A DNA stretch of 64,000 nt from Lathyrus oleraceus. Its lineage: Eukaryota; Streptophyta; Magnoliopsida; Fabales; Fabaceae. The position numbers were made by a program, and so were the translations under genes. The number at the start of each line of letters is the position of its first letter. The stretch's first letter is position 1. The notes beneath the pieces were generated by a model that was given only the letters and a program-made list of their open reading frames with translations, did not search any database and was not told the origin of the DNA. The stretch is taken from contig NC_066585.1 of NCBI RefSeq assembly GCF_024323335.1, positions 81,381,359 to 81,445,358 of the forward strand, written 5' to 3'. Below, in pieces: positions 11,501 to 22,615 of the stretch.

Positions 11501-12006
11501 TCACGTACAGAGATTGGCATGAGATGCTACTCTTCGCCTTACATGGGTACCGTACTTCAGTACGTACGTCGACCGGGGAAACCCCTTACTCCCTTGTGTA
11601 TGGTATGGAAGCAGTCCTACCTGTTGAAGTGGAGATTCCTTCTTTAAGAGTCCTGTTGGATGTCAAGTTAGACGAAGCTGAATGGATTCGGACAAGGTTC
11701 AATGAGTTGAGTCTTATCGAGGAGAAGCGAATGACAACCATTTGTCATGGGCAGTTGTATCAAGGTCGAATGAAGAGAGCCTTTGATCAGAAAGTGCGTC
11801 CTCGGTGTTTCCAAGTCGGAGATTTGGTGTTGAAAAGGATCCTTCCTCCTCAGACAGATCACAGGGGAAAATGGACTCCTAACTATGATGGACCATACAT
11901 TATCACCAAGATTTTCGATGGTGGGGCCTTAATGCTTGCAACTATGGATGATGAAGATTTCACTTCCCCTGTGAACTCAGACGCAGTTAAAAAATACTTC
12001 GCATAA
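8532..12006 (+). CDS. pol: pol of outer element: RT, RNase H, archaeal-type RNase H, integrase
   Basis: From the intron acceptor the frame reads through an acidic N-terminal segment, meets one TAA at 8692-8694, then is open from 8695 to 12006 (first ATG 8707; 1099 residues from there). Numbered from that ATG: the reverse transcriptase has LPLKEGCPPVKQ, CVDYRDLN, FMDGFSGYNQI, VMPFGLKNAGATYQ and the active site YVDD at about residue 218 (9358-9369). Then comes a Ty3-type RNase H (YYLSKKFTD...YSMLEKTCCALAWA). A second RNase H starts at DGAVNARGSGIG (about residue 529) with NNEAEYEA, the archaeal-type domain typical of the Tat clade. Integrase follows: HHCC zinc finger (about 750-795), then the DDE triad at about D820, D881 (TDNGSN) and E917 (VEAANKN), with 35 residues between the last two. 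All catalytic residues are present. There is no chromodomain, as expected for Tat. Confidence 0.93.
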
Positions 12007-13576
12007 AATAGACCCGCTGGACAATAAAAAGAATAGTCCGGGCAAAAAATGGGCACCCCGACGAACCAAGAAAATGAAAAGGTTCGGGCAAAAATTAGGG
12101 ATTAAAAATGAAAAGATTGTACACCCGGTAAGTTGAAAACCTGAAGGGGAAACTTAGGCAAAAATGGGTATCCCGGTGGATTGAAAACCCGAAAAGGGTG
12201 ATCCAGGCAAAAGTTAGGGATTAAGCGAATGGCTGGGTTCGGAGTAGTTCTGAATCTCATCCCATGTCGATAACTGGAAACTTTCGAAAGGTAGGAAACA
12301 GTCCAATCACCTTTTTCAGAAGGATGATCATCTGGAGGATCTTGAAGACGAGCGAGTCATAGCGGAATTGGAACCCAATAGAGATCCATTTCACATTGTC
12401 ATTAGATTAATTTCTGTTTTTATCTTTTGCGCGATTACCTCTTTCCAGGGATTGCTTCCTGATGTAAATGCCTATTCAGAGGCCATTCAATCAATAAAAT
12501 CATGTTATTCAGAAAATCCCTGTGTTCATTTTCATTTTACTGTTTTGTTTGCAAAAATGACGTCCGAATTTTTGATAAACATTGCATCATGAAACATAAG
12601 AGCTTTACAGGTACGTGCTTAATAAACATTGAAAATTGCTGTAAATTTTAAATGCTTTGGATCGTCTATTTAGAACAGGTACACTCGGGGTATTTCCTTA
12701 AGGTCCCCATCAAATGATCGCGAATGTTTTTCCCCAACAATTGGAATTTGGTATCTTATCCCTGCAGAGCTGGTCCGAGCGTTGGATTCTTCAATCCTCA
12801 GCAGGCTCTCACTGCTGTACTCTCCCCAAACATGTGCTTCAGACTATACATTCACCAGTAGAGTCGACAGTGTCCGACTGTATATCCCCAGCGGAGTTGA
12901 CAGTGTCAGACTGTATCTTCCTAGCAGAAGCGGCTACTCCTCAGATTTCGATGCCAGATCGATGATCTCGACGTTATATCCATGGTCTCTTTCCTTGAAG
13001 CAGAATCTCGGTACCGTATCGGTGTTTGCTTCCCCTGCTGGGTCGTCTCTCTCGCAGATTTTGGTTGCCAGAACCACTGTCGCTTTCCTCAACAATAAGT
13101 TTTCAGTGCCATTCTCTCCCTAGTCAGAGCCTCGGTATTCTGTTATTTTCCAGAACACCGTGTGGCGGGTCATTTCCCCACAGAGTTCTTTGTGCTGTGC
13201 ATCTCCAACAACCTTGCCAGGGTCCAGAAGATGGTGATCATTTCCCCAACAGAATTCCTTGCCTCGGCTTGGCATTCTCCCCAGCGTTTCACATCCGTTG
13301 CATGTAGAATCATACCGCATTGCATCATCCCAAATCACGTAGCATTTCCATCTTCATGGAGCATTACGCCATTGAAAAAGTCAAACATATGCATGTAAAG
13401 CATAAGACATTCTCGGTATCCCAAGTGACAAGCCAGAAGTTTGTTTCCAGTACTCAGACTGAAGATTGTTCATGACTTATCTTTATTATTCCCAGCAAAG
13501 GCCGTTGGCCCACGCGCCGCATCAATTATCATTTTCCTTATTTCTGCCGATGCTGACAGGCATGAAAGTTTCCAGT

Positions 13577-13990
13577 ATTCAGACCGAAGTGGCATTCAGG
13601 CCAGTTTTCTAGTATTCAGACCGAAGTGGCATTCAGGCCAGTTTTCCGGTATTCAGACCGAAGTGGCATTCAGGCCAGTTTTCCGATGTTCAGATCGAAG
13701 AGGTTTTCGACGTTCAGGTCGACACAACTTGTGGCATTCAAGCCAGGTTTCCGTTGTTCAGATCGAAGAGGTTTCCGACGTTCAGGTCGACGCAACTTGT
13801 GGCATTCAGGCCAGGTTTCTCGGTGTTTAGACCGATATTAATAATCTCATATCTTCCGATGCTCAGATCGAAGTTATTTCCAGTATTCAGACTGATGAGC
13901 GGCATTCAGGCCATGGTTATTTCTGTATTACCATTTATCTTGGTATCCAGGTTAACATTCTTTTTCGGTATTCAGACCGACCCTCACCGT
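13577..13990 (+). repeat. tandem repeat array (37-bp and 68-bp units) in the 3' UTR
   Basis: A 37-bp unit beginning ATTCAGACCGAAGTGGCATT starts at 13577, 13614 and 13651. It is followed by a related 68-bp unit beginning TGTTCAGATCGAAGAGG at 13687 and 13755, with a degenerate third at 13824. The longer unit appears to be the 37-bp unit plus an inserted GACGTTCAGGTCGA segment. Degenerate CAGACCGA / CATTCAGGCC motifs continue to about 13990. Confidence 0.85.
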
Positions 13991-14153
13991 ACCAGAGGGA
14001 TTCTTCTTTTAAGACCACCTCTGTGCCGATTCTGACAGGCATTGTTACTTCACTTCACTTCAGTGCAAAATTTCAGGCTTTTATTGTATTCAATCCCTTG
14101 ATACCTCGAAAGTGTGAAAGCCGCTGCCATCTTCTTTTCGGGTCTCCAATTGA

Positions 14154-14168
14154 TTGAATAGGGGCAGC
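14154..14168 (+). other. polypurine tract region of outer element
   Basis: TGAATAGGGGCAGC directly precedes the first bases TGT of the 3' LTR (14169-14171). It would prime plus-strand cDNA synthesis. The nested element was inserted three bases downstream, so the LTR restarts at 22616. Confidence 0.6.
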
Positions 14169-14171
14169 TGT

Positions 14172-16124
14172 TGTAACACCCTTCTAAAATACCCCAAAAG
14201 TTTAATTAAAATAACAACATATATCAATCAGAGTAAATATGCAATTAAGGGTGTCACACAATTACTTCACACCATTCACCATGATAACTGTCATGCTCTT
14301 TTATTAATTCAAAACATAAAGCATTTGCACAATACGCAGCGGATAGAGATTAAATCAATCATGCAAAACATGTAGCATATTACATGTAAACTGGTTCACA
14401 ACCAACAATAAAACATTTAAAACATCCCATCCCGATGTTACATCTATCAGAGCATGACCCACTAAGGAGACTACACTAGACTCCAAGCACTAGCTTCTAC
14501 TCAATCACTGCTCGTTACCTGAAAAATAGTTGTAAGGGTGAGTTCCTCAATCGATATAATAAGCATTATAAAATATCATGCAATGTTAAGTAATTTAACA
14601 CATTTCATCACCCTAATCATAACACACATTCAGTAACGGCACATCAACTCAAACATCATACTCAACACCAACATAAAGCACACGTATAATCTCAATTCAT
14701 ACTCAACACCAACACAAAACACATGTATAATGATGGAATACATCCATTCATATTATACGCCATACATACATTATGCAATGAGACTCCATGCATGCGGTAC
14801 CGACTATTCGTGAACATATAGTTCAACTTCACCGACCAAATCCAGCTACGGCTACCAAGCTCACTAGTCCCACTCATTTGAGACCTAGTGACTCACATCA
14901 CTAATTCCTCACCATGGGAATTAGCTACCACCCCAAGGGCCATGCTATGCACGCTAATCACCTAGCATGCAAACAACAACAACAGTCCAAAATGACTAAC
15001 ATCACTAATTCCTCACCATGGGAATTAGCTACCACCATAAAGGCCACATTATGCTATGCCAAATCACCTAGCATGCAACATCAACAACAATCCACAATGG
15101 ACATATGCTCACACTCTAAGCCATAAAACAGTCCATCCACAATTACATACATAATATATACATTCACAACATTATGCATATTTTCACACATCATCAGCAT
15201 ATTTATCACATAATCATATTATGTCATGCCAAATAATTCAGTCACAGTATTAGCACACTCTACTAATACCTATCCTACTCAAAACAACGGGAAATAATCC
15301 CTACTATATCACACACCGATATAGGCCAATCGCCAATTATGTTCACAACATTAAAATATCAATTTTTCCAATTTCCAACAGTGTTAACCGGTTAACGCCC
15401 TGGGTTAACCGGTTAACGCAGACAGAACAACAATTTCTCAGAAATCACAACAGTGTTAACCGGTTAACACCCTGGGTTAACCGGTTAACACAGACAAAAC
15501 AACAATTTTTCACAATTCATAACAGTGTTAACCGGTTAACACCCTGGGTTAACCGGTTAACGCAAGACAGAAAGCTGTTCCTGCGCTAACACGAAGCAGA
15601 ATGCAGAATTCTCTGCATTTTCCGCCGTTGGAGGACTTCCGGACCTCCGATTCCAATTCCGTAAGAAGCTACGTTTTCGGAAAATCACTACCCATCCAAT
15701 TAAAGATTCAATTTCAGTTTTAACACAACTTATCCAACACAATTTTTCAGCATTCAACATCCCAATTAGGGTCAAATCAACGGTTCATCACTACCCATTA
15801 CATGTTAACCCATAATACCCATTAAACGACGATAAACCCCCCTTACCTGAGTTAATCCGGCGAATCTTTAAGCTTCAAGCTTTTCTCTTCTCCAACCTTC
15901 TTCCTCTTGCTCTGTCTCTTTGCCCTTTTCCTCTTTTCAGCCGCTTCTCTGCTTTTCACGTGAAACCCTTTCTTTACCAAATGGGACTCTTTTTCTTATT
16001 TCCAACTTATATATATTTTCCAATAATTATTATTCCAATAATAATATTCAAATTATTTAATTAAATTAATAAATATATTATTAACTTAAATTAAATAATT
16101 ATCTTATTTTATCGGGGTGTTACA
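14172..16124 (-). repeat. 3' LTR of nested chromovirus
   Basis: Runs from TGTAACACCC to GGGTGTTACA, so its ends are a 10-bp inverted repeat. In plus coordinates it contains a 104-bp direct duplication (CATCACTAATTCCTCACCATG at 14896 and 15000) and the palindrome array at 15383-15561. It matches the other LTR with a constant offset of 6489, that is without any length change. Confidence 0.95.
15383..15561. repeat. array of six perfect 14-bp palindromes in the 3' LTR
   Basis: GTTAACCGGTTAAC occurs at 15383, 15404, 15455, 15476, 15527 and 15548. These are three 72-bp tandem units, each holding two palindromes whose starts are 21 bp apart (two helical turns). Each palindrome contains MYB-type (CGGTTA) and GT-box-like (GGTTAA) cores on both strands. 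A role as transcription factor sites is an inference. Confidence 0.9.
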
Positions 16125-16137
16125 ACTCTCCCCCACT
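16125..16137 (-). other. polypurine tract of nested chromovirus
   Basis: On the minus strand AGTGGGGGAGAGT lies directly before the 3' LTR start (TGTAACACC). It would prime plus-strand synthesis. Confidence 0.85.
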
Positions 16138-16166
16138 AAAAGAGTTTTCGTCCTCGAAAACATACC

Positions 16167-17465
16167 TCAAGCGAATAACTCTGGATAAGACTCCTTCATC
16201 TGACTCTCAAGTTCCCAAGTCACATTGCCACCTGCTGGTCCTCCCCAAGCTACCTTTACCAAAGCAATCTCTTTACCCCGCAACTGCTTCAACTCTCGAT
16301 CCTCTATCCTCATAGGTGATGTTTCAACAGTCAGGTTATCTCTCACCTGGACATCATCTACTTGGACCACATGCGACGGATCAGGAATGTACCTCCTCAA
16401 CTGAGACACATGAAAAACCTCATGCAAATTCGCAAGTGACGGCGGTAAAGCGATACGATAGGCTACCTCCCCTATCCTTTCCAAAATCTGATAAGGACCA
16501 ATAAATCGAGGTGTCAACTTCTTCGACTTCAAAGCTCGACCAACCCTAGTTATCGGAGTAACACGAAGAAACACATGATCTCCCTCTTGAAACTCAAGTG
16601 ACTTCCTCCTCTTGTCGTGATAACTCTTCTGACGACTCTGAGCAATCCTCATCTTCTCCTGAATCATCTTAATCTTTTCCGTAGTTTGTTGAACAATCTC
16701 CGGTCCAACCACAACACTCTCACCGGACTCATACCAACATAAAGGTGTCCGACATCTCCTACCATACAAAGCTTCAAACGGTGCCATACCAATGCTCGAA
16801 TGAAAACTATTGTTGTAGGTAAACTCAATCAAAGGTAAGTAATAATCCCAAGCACCTCCCTTTTCCAAAACACAAGCCCTCAAAAGATCCTCTAGTGACT
16901 GAATCGTCCTCTCAGTCAGACCATCAGTCTGCGGATGATATGCAGAACTCAATCTCAGCTTAGTTCCCAAAGCCCTCTGCAAACCTTCCCAGAACTTCGA
17001 TGTAAATCTAGGATCTCTGTCCGAAACAATACTCGACGGAATACCATGCAAACTTACGATTTTCTCAATATACAACTCGGCTAATCTCTCTAATGGATAA
17101 TCCATTCTGATCGGAATGAAATGAGCCGATTTTGTCAATCTGTCGACAATCACCCAAATAGCTTCAAAATTCTTAATTGTCCTCGGTAAACCAGAAACAA
17201 AATCCATACTGATATTATCCCACTTCCACTCTGGAATAGCCAACGGTTGCATTAGCCCAGATGGCTTCTGATGCTCAATCTTTGACTTCTGACAAGTCAA
17301 ACAGGAATAAACAAAACTCGCAATTTCTCTTTTCATTCCCGGCCACCAAAATAACTTTTTCAAATTATGATACATCTTCGTAGCCCCAGGATGAATACTC
17401 AGGCCACTACGATGTCCTTCCTCAAGAATACTCTTCTTAAGTTCGGTAACATCCGGAATACACAC
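16167..17465 (-). CDS. pol part 2 of nested chromovirus: integrase with chromodomain-like tail
   Basis: 432 codons in a frame shifted by one base from pol part 1; the shift lies at about 17465-17468 and looks like a single-base deletion. It has the integrase zinc finger ([20 protein letters not shown] ... CLTCQKSK), the DDE core ([38 protein letters not shown]), the GPY/F-type module ([34 protein letters not shown]) and a C-terminal segment [11 protein letters not shown] ... VTWELESQM. That segment resembles a reduced chromodomain, which in chromoviruses guides insertion into heterochromatin. The true start is upstream, within the polyprotein; no separate protein should be made. Confidence 0.92.
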   Translation of the reverse strand: MCIPDVTELKKSILEEGHRSGLSIHPGATKMYHNLKKLFWWPGMKREIASFVYSCLTCQKSKIEHQKPSGLMQPLAIPEWKWDNISMDFVSGLPRTIKNFEAIWVIVDRLTKSAHFIPIRMDYPLERLAELYIEKIVSLHGIPSSIVSDRDPRFTSKFWEGLQRALGTKLRLSSAYHPQTDGLTERTIQSLEDLLRACVLEKGGAWDYYLPLIEFTYNNSFHSSIGMAPFEALYGRRCRTPLCWYESGESVVVGPEIVQQTTEKIKMIQEKMRIAQSRQKSYHDKRRKSLEFQEGDHVFLRVTPITRVGRALKSKKLTPRFIGPYQILERIGEVAYRIALPPSLANLHEVFHVSQLRRYIPDPSHVVQVDDVQVRDNLTVETSPMRIEDRELKQLRGKEIALVKVAWGGPAGGNVTWELESQMKESYPELFA

Positions 17466-19510
17466 CGATTACCAAATTTCAAAACACCATTCTCATCAAC
17501 TCTGAATTCACCACCTTGACCTTGATTTACTAAAGTCAACTTATCAACCAAAAGCACATCGGATTTCTGACCCTCTCTGATCTCATCCAGAATACTACTC
17601 GTTAACTTCAACATTCCCAATTTAACACTATTGTGAGTACTCTCACACACCAAACTCAAGTCTCTAAACTGCTCAATTAAATCCAATTCCTTAACCATTA
17701 ACATAGACATATGCAATGATTTCCGACTCAATGCATCAGCCACTACGTTTGCTTTACCCGGATGGTAATTCAAACCAAAGTCATAATCCTTCAGAAACTC
17801 TAACCATCTCCTCTGTCTCATATTCAGCTCTTTCTGATCAAACAAATACTTCAAACTTTTATGGTCACTGAAAACTTCAAATCTTGACCCGTACAAGTAA
17901 TGCCTCCACAACTTCAGAACAAATACCACAGCTGCCAACTCTAAATCGTGTGTCGGATAGTTCCTCTCATGAACCTTCAGTTGTCTCGAAGCATAAGCTA
18001 CAACCTGCTTATTCTGCATCAAAACACCACCCAAATCCAACAATGAAGCATCACAGAAAACCTCAAATGGTTCCGATGGACTCGGTAATATCAGAATAGG
18101 AGCAGTAGTTAACCTTCTCTTTAACTCTTGGAAACCTTCTTCACACTTTGAGTCCCAAACAAACGCTTGCCCCTTTCTAGTCAACATCGTCAACGGTAAC
18201 GCCAACTTAGAAAATCCCTCAATGAATTTCCTATAATAACCTGCAAGTCCAAGAAAACTCCTTATCTCAGAAACTGACTTCGGAGCTCCCCACTTAGATA
18301 CCGCTTCTATCTTAGAAGGATCAACAGCAATACCACCTCTTGAAATCACATGACCAAGAAAACTAACCTCTTCTAACCAAAATTCACACTTAGACAGTTT
18401 AGCAAATAACTTCTTTTCCCGCAGAACTCCCAAAACCACTCTCAAATGTTCAGCATGCTCTTCTTCAGATTTCGAATACACCAAAATATCGTCTATAAAC
18501 ACCACAACAAACTTGTCTAGGTACGGATGGAAAATCCTATTCATGTACTCCATAAATACTCCAGGCGCATTAGTCACACCAAAAGGCATTACAGAATACT
18601 CATAATGTCCATACCTTGTTCTGAAAGCAGTCTTCTGAATATCCTCAGTTTTCACACGTATCTGATGATACCCCGACCTCAAATCTATTTTGCTGAACAC
18701 ACTCGCACCAACCAACTGATCCATCAAATCATCAATCCTCGGCAAAGGATACCGATTCTTGATCGTCACTTTATTCAGTTGCCTGTAGTCCACACACAAT
18801 CTCATAGTACCTTCTTTCTTCTTAACCAATAACACTGGTGCGCCCCACGGCGACACACTCGGACGAATAAATTTCTTATCCAACAGATCTTCCAACTGAC
18901 TCTTCAATTCAGTTAACTCAACAGCAGACATACGGTACAGAGCCATCGATATCGGCCTAGTACCAGGTACCAAATCAATCGAGAACTCAACTTCACGCTC
19001 TGGCGGTAATTCATTCACTTCTTCAGGAAACACATCAGGAAAATCACACACCACGGCTAGATCGCAAATCACCAGTTTATCTTTAGCCTCCACAGTCCCT
19101 AACAGCATAAACAACTCTGCCCCATCTGCTACTGCCTCATTCACCTGCCTTGCTGATAGAAACAAACTCTTTCCTTCCTCAATCTCAGGAAAGATCACAG
19201 TCTTATCAAAACAGTTGATATGGACTCGGTTAAACACCAACCAATTCATACCCAAGATAACATCAATCTGCACTAGTGGAAGACACACGAGGTCCATCCC
19301 AAAGTCTCTACCAAAAATACTCAAAGGACAATCTAAACAAACTGAAGTAGTAGTAACTGAACCCTTCGCAGGAGTATCAATCACCATACTCCCATGCATC
19401 TCAGATATCTCTAATTTAAGTTTCACAGCACAATCCAAAGATATAAAGGAATGAGTCGCACCTGTGTCAATAATAGCTACAAGAGGAAAGCCATTAATAT
19501 AACACGTACC
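17399..19510 (-). CDS. pol: pol part 1 of nested chromovirus: protease, RT, RNase H
   Basis: Same frame as gag, open from just after the TGA at 19511. The aspartic protease begins at once: IDTGATHSF (Asp codon at 19468-19466), then ILGMNWL. The RT shows [53 protein letters not shown] and the active site FIDD ([12 protein letters not shown]). RNase H follows ([59 protein letters not shown]). The frame then runs into the integrase leader and goes out of frame at about 17465, ending in a short nonsense tail at 17399. The remaining integrase is readable in another frame (next entry). All visible catalytic motifs are intact. Confidence 0.92.
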   Translation of the reverse strand, partial: GTCYINGFPLVAIIDTGATHSFISLDCAVKLKLEISEMHGSMVIDTPAKGSVTTTSVCLDCPLSIFGRDFGMDLVCLPLVQIDVILGMNWLVFNRVHINCFDKTVIFPEIEEGKSLFLSARQVNEAVADGAELFMLLGTVEAKDKLVICDLAVVCDFPDVFPEEVNELPPEREVEFSIDLVPGTRPISMALYRMSAVELTELKSQLEDLLDKKFIRPSVSPWGAPVLLVKKKEGTMRLCVDYRQLNKVTIKNRYPLPRIDDLMDQLVGASVFSKIDLRSGYHQIRVKTEDIQKTAFRTRYGHYEYSVMPFGVTNAPGVFMEYMNRIFHPYLDKFVVVFIDDILVYSKSEEEHAEHLRVVLGVLREKKLFAKLSKCEFWLEEVSFLGHVISRGGIAVDPSKIEAVSKWGAPKSVSEIRSFLGLAGYYRKFIEGFSKLALPLTMLTRKGQAFVWDSKCEEGFQELKRRLTTAPILILPSPSEPFEVFCDASLLDLGGVLMQNKQVVAYASRQLKVHERNYPTHDLELAAVVFVLKLWRHYLYGSRFEVFSDHKSLKYLFDQKELNMRQRRWLEFLKDYDFGLNYHPGKANVVADALSRKSLHMSMLMVKELDLIEQFRDLSLVCESTHNSVKLGMLKLTSSILDEIREGQKSDVLLVDKLTLVNQGQGGEFRVDENGVLKFGNRCVFRMLPNLRRVFLRKDIVVA

Positions 19511-20536
19511 TCAGATCAAACGATCATCTGCAGAAGTCTCAGAACCCGATAAAGCAAAAACCTTGCCTCCCGACTGGTTCTCTTTCTTCGGCTTAGGACA
19601 CTGTGGGCTAATATGACCCATCTCTCCACAGTTGAAACAAGTTACAGTCCTCAACCGGCACTCTGCAGCCAAGTGACCACCTTTTCCACACTTGAAACAC
19701 TTCTTCTCATTACTGGTACACTCATGGATACGATGTCCAGCCTGACCACATCTGTAACACTTAGCAGGGGGACTGGAGTCTCCCCCACTAGGCCTCTTCA
19801 TCCCACTCTGTCTCTGGAAACCTTTGCCAACTGCATACGGTTTCCCACGATCATTCTGATTCTTGCTTTTCCTATCAACCCTTTGCTGATAGCTCTCTGC
19901 TCTAGCCTTGGTATCCTGTTCAAAAATCCTGCAACAGTCAACCAAATCGGAAAACACTCTAATCCGCTGATACCCAATAGCCTGCTTGATCTCGGGACGT
20001 AACCCGTTCTCAAACTTCACACATTTCGAAAATTCCCCAGTGGCCTCATCATAGGGAGTGTAATACTTCGACAGCTCTGTGAACTTAGCAGCATACTCAG
20101 TAACAGACCGGTTGCCCTGCTTCAATTCTAAGAACTCTATCTCTTTCTTTCCTCTGACATCCTCTGGAAAGTACTTCCTCAGGAATCTCTCTCTGAACAC
20201 CGCCCAAGTGATCTCAGCACTCCCAGCAGCTTCCAACTCAGTGCGGGTAGCAACCCACCAATCATCTGCTTCCTCTGACAGCATATGCGTACCGAACCTG
20301 ACCTTCTGGTTATCGGCACACTCAGTCACTCGGAAGATCCTCTCGATCTCCTTCAACCACTTCTGAGCACCATCTGGATCGTATGCTCCCTTGAATATTG
20401 GAGGATTGTTCTTCTGGAACTCACTCAGTTGACGAGCAGCTCCCATTCCCACAGCATTCGGATTCCCTCCAAGTACTCCAGCTAGCATACCCAGAGCCTC
20501 AGCAATCGCAGCATCATCTCTACCTCTTCCAGCCAT
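19511..20536 (-). CDS. gag: gag of nested chromovirus
   Basis: 341 residues from ATG at 20536 to TGA at 19513-19511, about 110 bases after the PBS. Residues 40-240 form the capsid domain: NNPPIFKGAYDPDGAQKWL, MLSEEADDWW, FLRKYFPEDVRGKKEIEFL and SVTEYAAKFTELSKYY. Then a basic linker and three CCHC zinc knuckles of the CX2CX4HX4C form at about residues 260-313 (CYRCGQAGHRIHEC, CFKCGKGGHLAAEC, CFNCGEMGHISPQC), which bind RNA. The protein forms the retroelement particle. The pol region follows in the same frame, separated only by the TGA. In chromoviruses gag and pol are normally one frame, so the TGA is either a lesion or a read-through stop. Confidence 0.93.
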   Translation of the reverse strand: MAGRGRDDAAIAEALGMLAGVLGGNPNAVGMGAARQLSEFQKNNPPIFKGAYDPDGAQKWLKEIERIFRVTECADNQKVRFGTHMLSEEADDWWVATRTELEAAGSAEITWAVFRERFLRKYFPEDVRGKKEIEFLELKQGNRSVTEYAAKFTELSKYYTPYDEATGEFSKCVKFENGLRPEIKQAIGYQRIRVFSDLVDCCRIFEQDTKARAESYQQRVDRKSKNQNDRGKPYAVGKGFQRQSGMKRPSGGDSSPPAKCYRCGQAGHRIHECTSNEKKCFKCGKGGHLAAECRLRTVTCFNCGEMGHISPQCPKPKKENQSGGKVFALSGSETSADDRLI

Positions 20537-20643
20537 CTCTATTCTGAAAACCCAACAAGCTAAAACAATAAGTACTGATAGGGTTACACAACACCTATCA
20601 CGTACAGGGAAACAGAATAATTACGACTCGACTCGACCAACCA

Positions 20644-20656
20644 GGCTCTGATACCA
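20644..20656 (-). other. primer binding site, initiator tRNA-Met type
   Basis: On the minus strand the sequence is TGGTATCAGAGCC, four bases (TTAG) after the 5' LTR end. This is the standard plant retrotransposon PBS complementary to the 3' end of initiator tRNA-Met. Confidence 0.93.
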
Positions 20657-20660
20657 CTAA

Positions 20661-22613
20661 TGTAACACCCTTCTAAAATACCCCAAAAGTTTAATTAAAA
20701 TAACAACATATATCAATCAGAGTAAATATGCAATTAAGGGTGTCACACAATTACTTCACACCATTCACCATGATAACTGTCATGCTCTTTTATTAATTCA
20801 AAACATAAAGCATTTGCACAATACGCAGCGGATAGAGATTAAATCAATCATGCAAAACATGTAGCATATTACATGTAAACTGGTTCACAACCAACAATAA
20901 AACATTTAAAACATCCCATCCCGATGTTACATCTATCAGAGCATGACCCACTAAGGAGACTACACTAGACTCCAAGCACTAGCTTCTACTCAATCACTGC
21001 TCGTTACCTGAAAAATAGTTGTAAGGGTGAGTTCCTCAATCGATATAATAAGCATTATAAAATATCATGCAATGTTAAGTAATTTAACACATTTCATCAC
21101 CCTAATCATAACACACATTCAGTAATGGCACATCAACTCAAACATCATACTCAACACCAACATAAAGCACACGTATAATCTCAATTCATACTCAACACCA
21201 ACACAAAACACACGTATAATATTGGAATACATCCATTCATATTATACGCCATACATACATTATGCAATGAGACTCCATGCATGCGGTACCGACTATTCGT
21301 GAACATATAGTTCAACTTCACCGACCAAATCCAGGTACGGCTACCAAGCTCACTAGTCCCACTCATTTGAGACCTAGTGACTCACATCACTAATTCCTCA
21401 CCATGGGAATTAGCTACCACCCCAAGGGCCATGCTATGCACGCTAATCACCTAGCATGCAAACAACAACAACAGTCCAAAATGACTAACATCACTAATTC
21501 CTCACCATGGGAATTAGCTACCACCATAAAGGCCACATTATGCTATGCCAAATCACCTAGCATGCAACATCAACAACAATCCACAATGGACATATGCTCA
21601 CACTCTAAGCCATAAAACAGTCCATCCACAATTACATACATAATATATACATTCACAACATTATGCATATTTTCACACATCATCAGCATATTTATCACAT
21701 AATCATATTATGTCATGCCAAATAATTCAGTCACAGTATTAGCACACTCTACTAATACCTATCCTACTCAAAACAACGGGAAATAATCCCTACTATATCA
21801 CACACCGATATAGGCCAATCGCCAATTATGTTCACAACATTAAAATATCAATTTTTCCAATTTCCAACAGTGTTAACCGGTTAACGCCCTGGGTTAACCG
21901 GTTAACGCAGACAGAACAACAATTTCTCAGAAATCACAACAGTGTTAACCGGTTAACACCCTGGGTTAACCGGTTAACACAGACAAAACAACAATTTTTC
22001 ACAATTCATAACAGTGTTAACCGGTTAACACCCTGGGTTAACCGGTTAACGCAAGACAGAAAGCTGTTCCTGCGCTAACACGAAGCAGAATGCAAAATTC
22101 TCTGCATTTTCCGCCGTTGGAGGACTTCCGGACCTCCGATTCCAATTCCGTAAGAAGCTACGTTTTCGGAAAATCACTACCCATCCAATTAAAGATTCAA
22201 TTTCAGTTTTAACACAACTTATCCAACACAATTTTTCAGCATTCAACATCCCAATTAGGGTCAAATCAACGGTTCATCACTACCCATTACATGTTAACCC
22301 ATAATACCCATTAAACGACGATAAACCCCCATTACCTGAGTTAATCCGGCGAATCTTTAAGCTTCAAGCTTTTCTCTTCTCCAACCTTCTTCCTCTTGCT
22401 CTGTCTCTTTGCCCTTTTCCTCTTTTCAGCCGCTTCTCTGCTTTTCACGTGAAACCCTTTCTTTACCAAATGGGACTCTTTTTCTTATTTCCAACTTATA
22501 TATATTTTCCAATAATTATTATTCCAATAATAATATTCCAATTATTTAATTAAATTAATAAATATATTATTAACTTAAATTAAATAATTATCTTATTTTA
22601 TCGGGGTGTTACA
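20661..22613 (-). repeat. 5' LTR of nested chromovirus
   Basis: Same length as the other LTR. Single-base differences seen by eye include C/T near 14635 versus 21125, the TGATGG/ATTGG area near 14732/21221, C/G near 14846/21335, G/A near 15605/22094, and one each near 15841/22330 and 16051/22540. This LTR lies next to the PBS, so it drives transcription toward lower coordinates. Confidence 0.95.
21872..22050. repeat. array of six perfect 14-bp palindromes in the 5' LTR
   Basis: Same array as in the other LTR, with GTTAACCGGTTAAC at 21872, 21893, 21944, 21965, 22016 and 22037. No base of any palindrome differs between the two LTRs. In the 5' LTR it lies about 560-740 bp into the LTR in the direction of transcription, so it could be enhancer or promoter sequence. 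Confidence 0.9.
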
Positions 22614-22615
22614 GC

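Larger units (their letters stand above)
12007..14168 (+). other. long 3' untranslated region of outer element with tandem repeats
   Basis: 2.2 kb between the pol stop and the 3' LTR without a recognisable protein. 12010-12240 has four or five imperfect units around GGCAAAAATGGGTATCCCGG / GAAAACCCGAA. 12860-12930 has a repeated GTC(C/A)GACTGTAT motif. 13577-13990 is a denser tandem array (separate entry). Long 3' UTRs with tandem repeats are characteristic of Ogre. Open frames in this part (12714-12965, 12782-13123, 13026-13398, 13441-13841) are products of the repeats, not genes. Confidence 0.7.
14172..22613 (-). mobile_element. nested Ty3-gypsy chromovirus (Tekay/Del-like), nearly complete
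   Basis: Two LTRs of exactly 1953 bp (14172-16124 and 20661-22613) enclose 4536 bp of coding region on the minus strand. The flanks carry a perfect 5-bp target duplication GCTGT (14167-14171 and 22614-22618). PBS (20644-20656), gag, protease, RT, RNase H, integrase and PPT (16125-16137) are in the canonical order. Only about eight LTR differences are visible by eye, so it inserted recently. Two lesions break the polyprotein: an in-frame TGA at 19513-19511 and a frameshift near 17465. The C-terminal integrase extension looks like a chromodomain, which with the three-knuckle gag suggests the Tekay/Del clade; the clade is an inference. Confidence 0.95.

Noticed and set aside
12714..13398. Several overlapping frames of 80-130 codons in the Ogre 3' UTR
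   Set aside because: Located in a known untranslated, repeat-rich region, no conserved motif.
13441..13841. Arg/Ser-rich repeat proteins (FRSKRFSTFRS-like)
   Set aside because: Products of the 37/68-bp tandem DNA repeats in two frames.
14914..15126. 70-codon frame present identically in both chromovirus LTRs (also 21403-21615)
   Set aside because: Arises from the 104-bp LTR duplication and is not related to any protein family.
15383..15561. CRISPR-like array
   Set aside because: Regular palindromes and 72-bp units lie inside retrotransposon LTRs of a plant genome, with non-unique 'spacers' and no cas genes.
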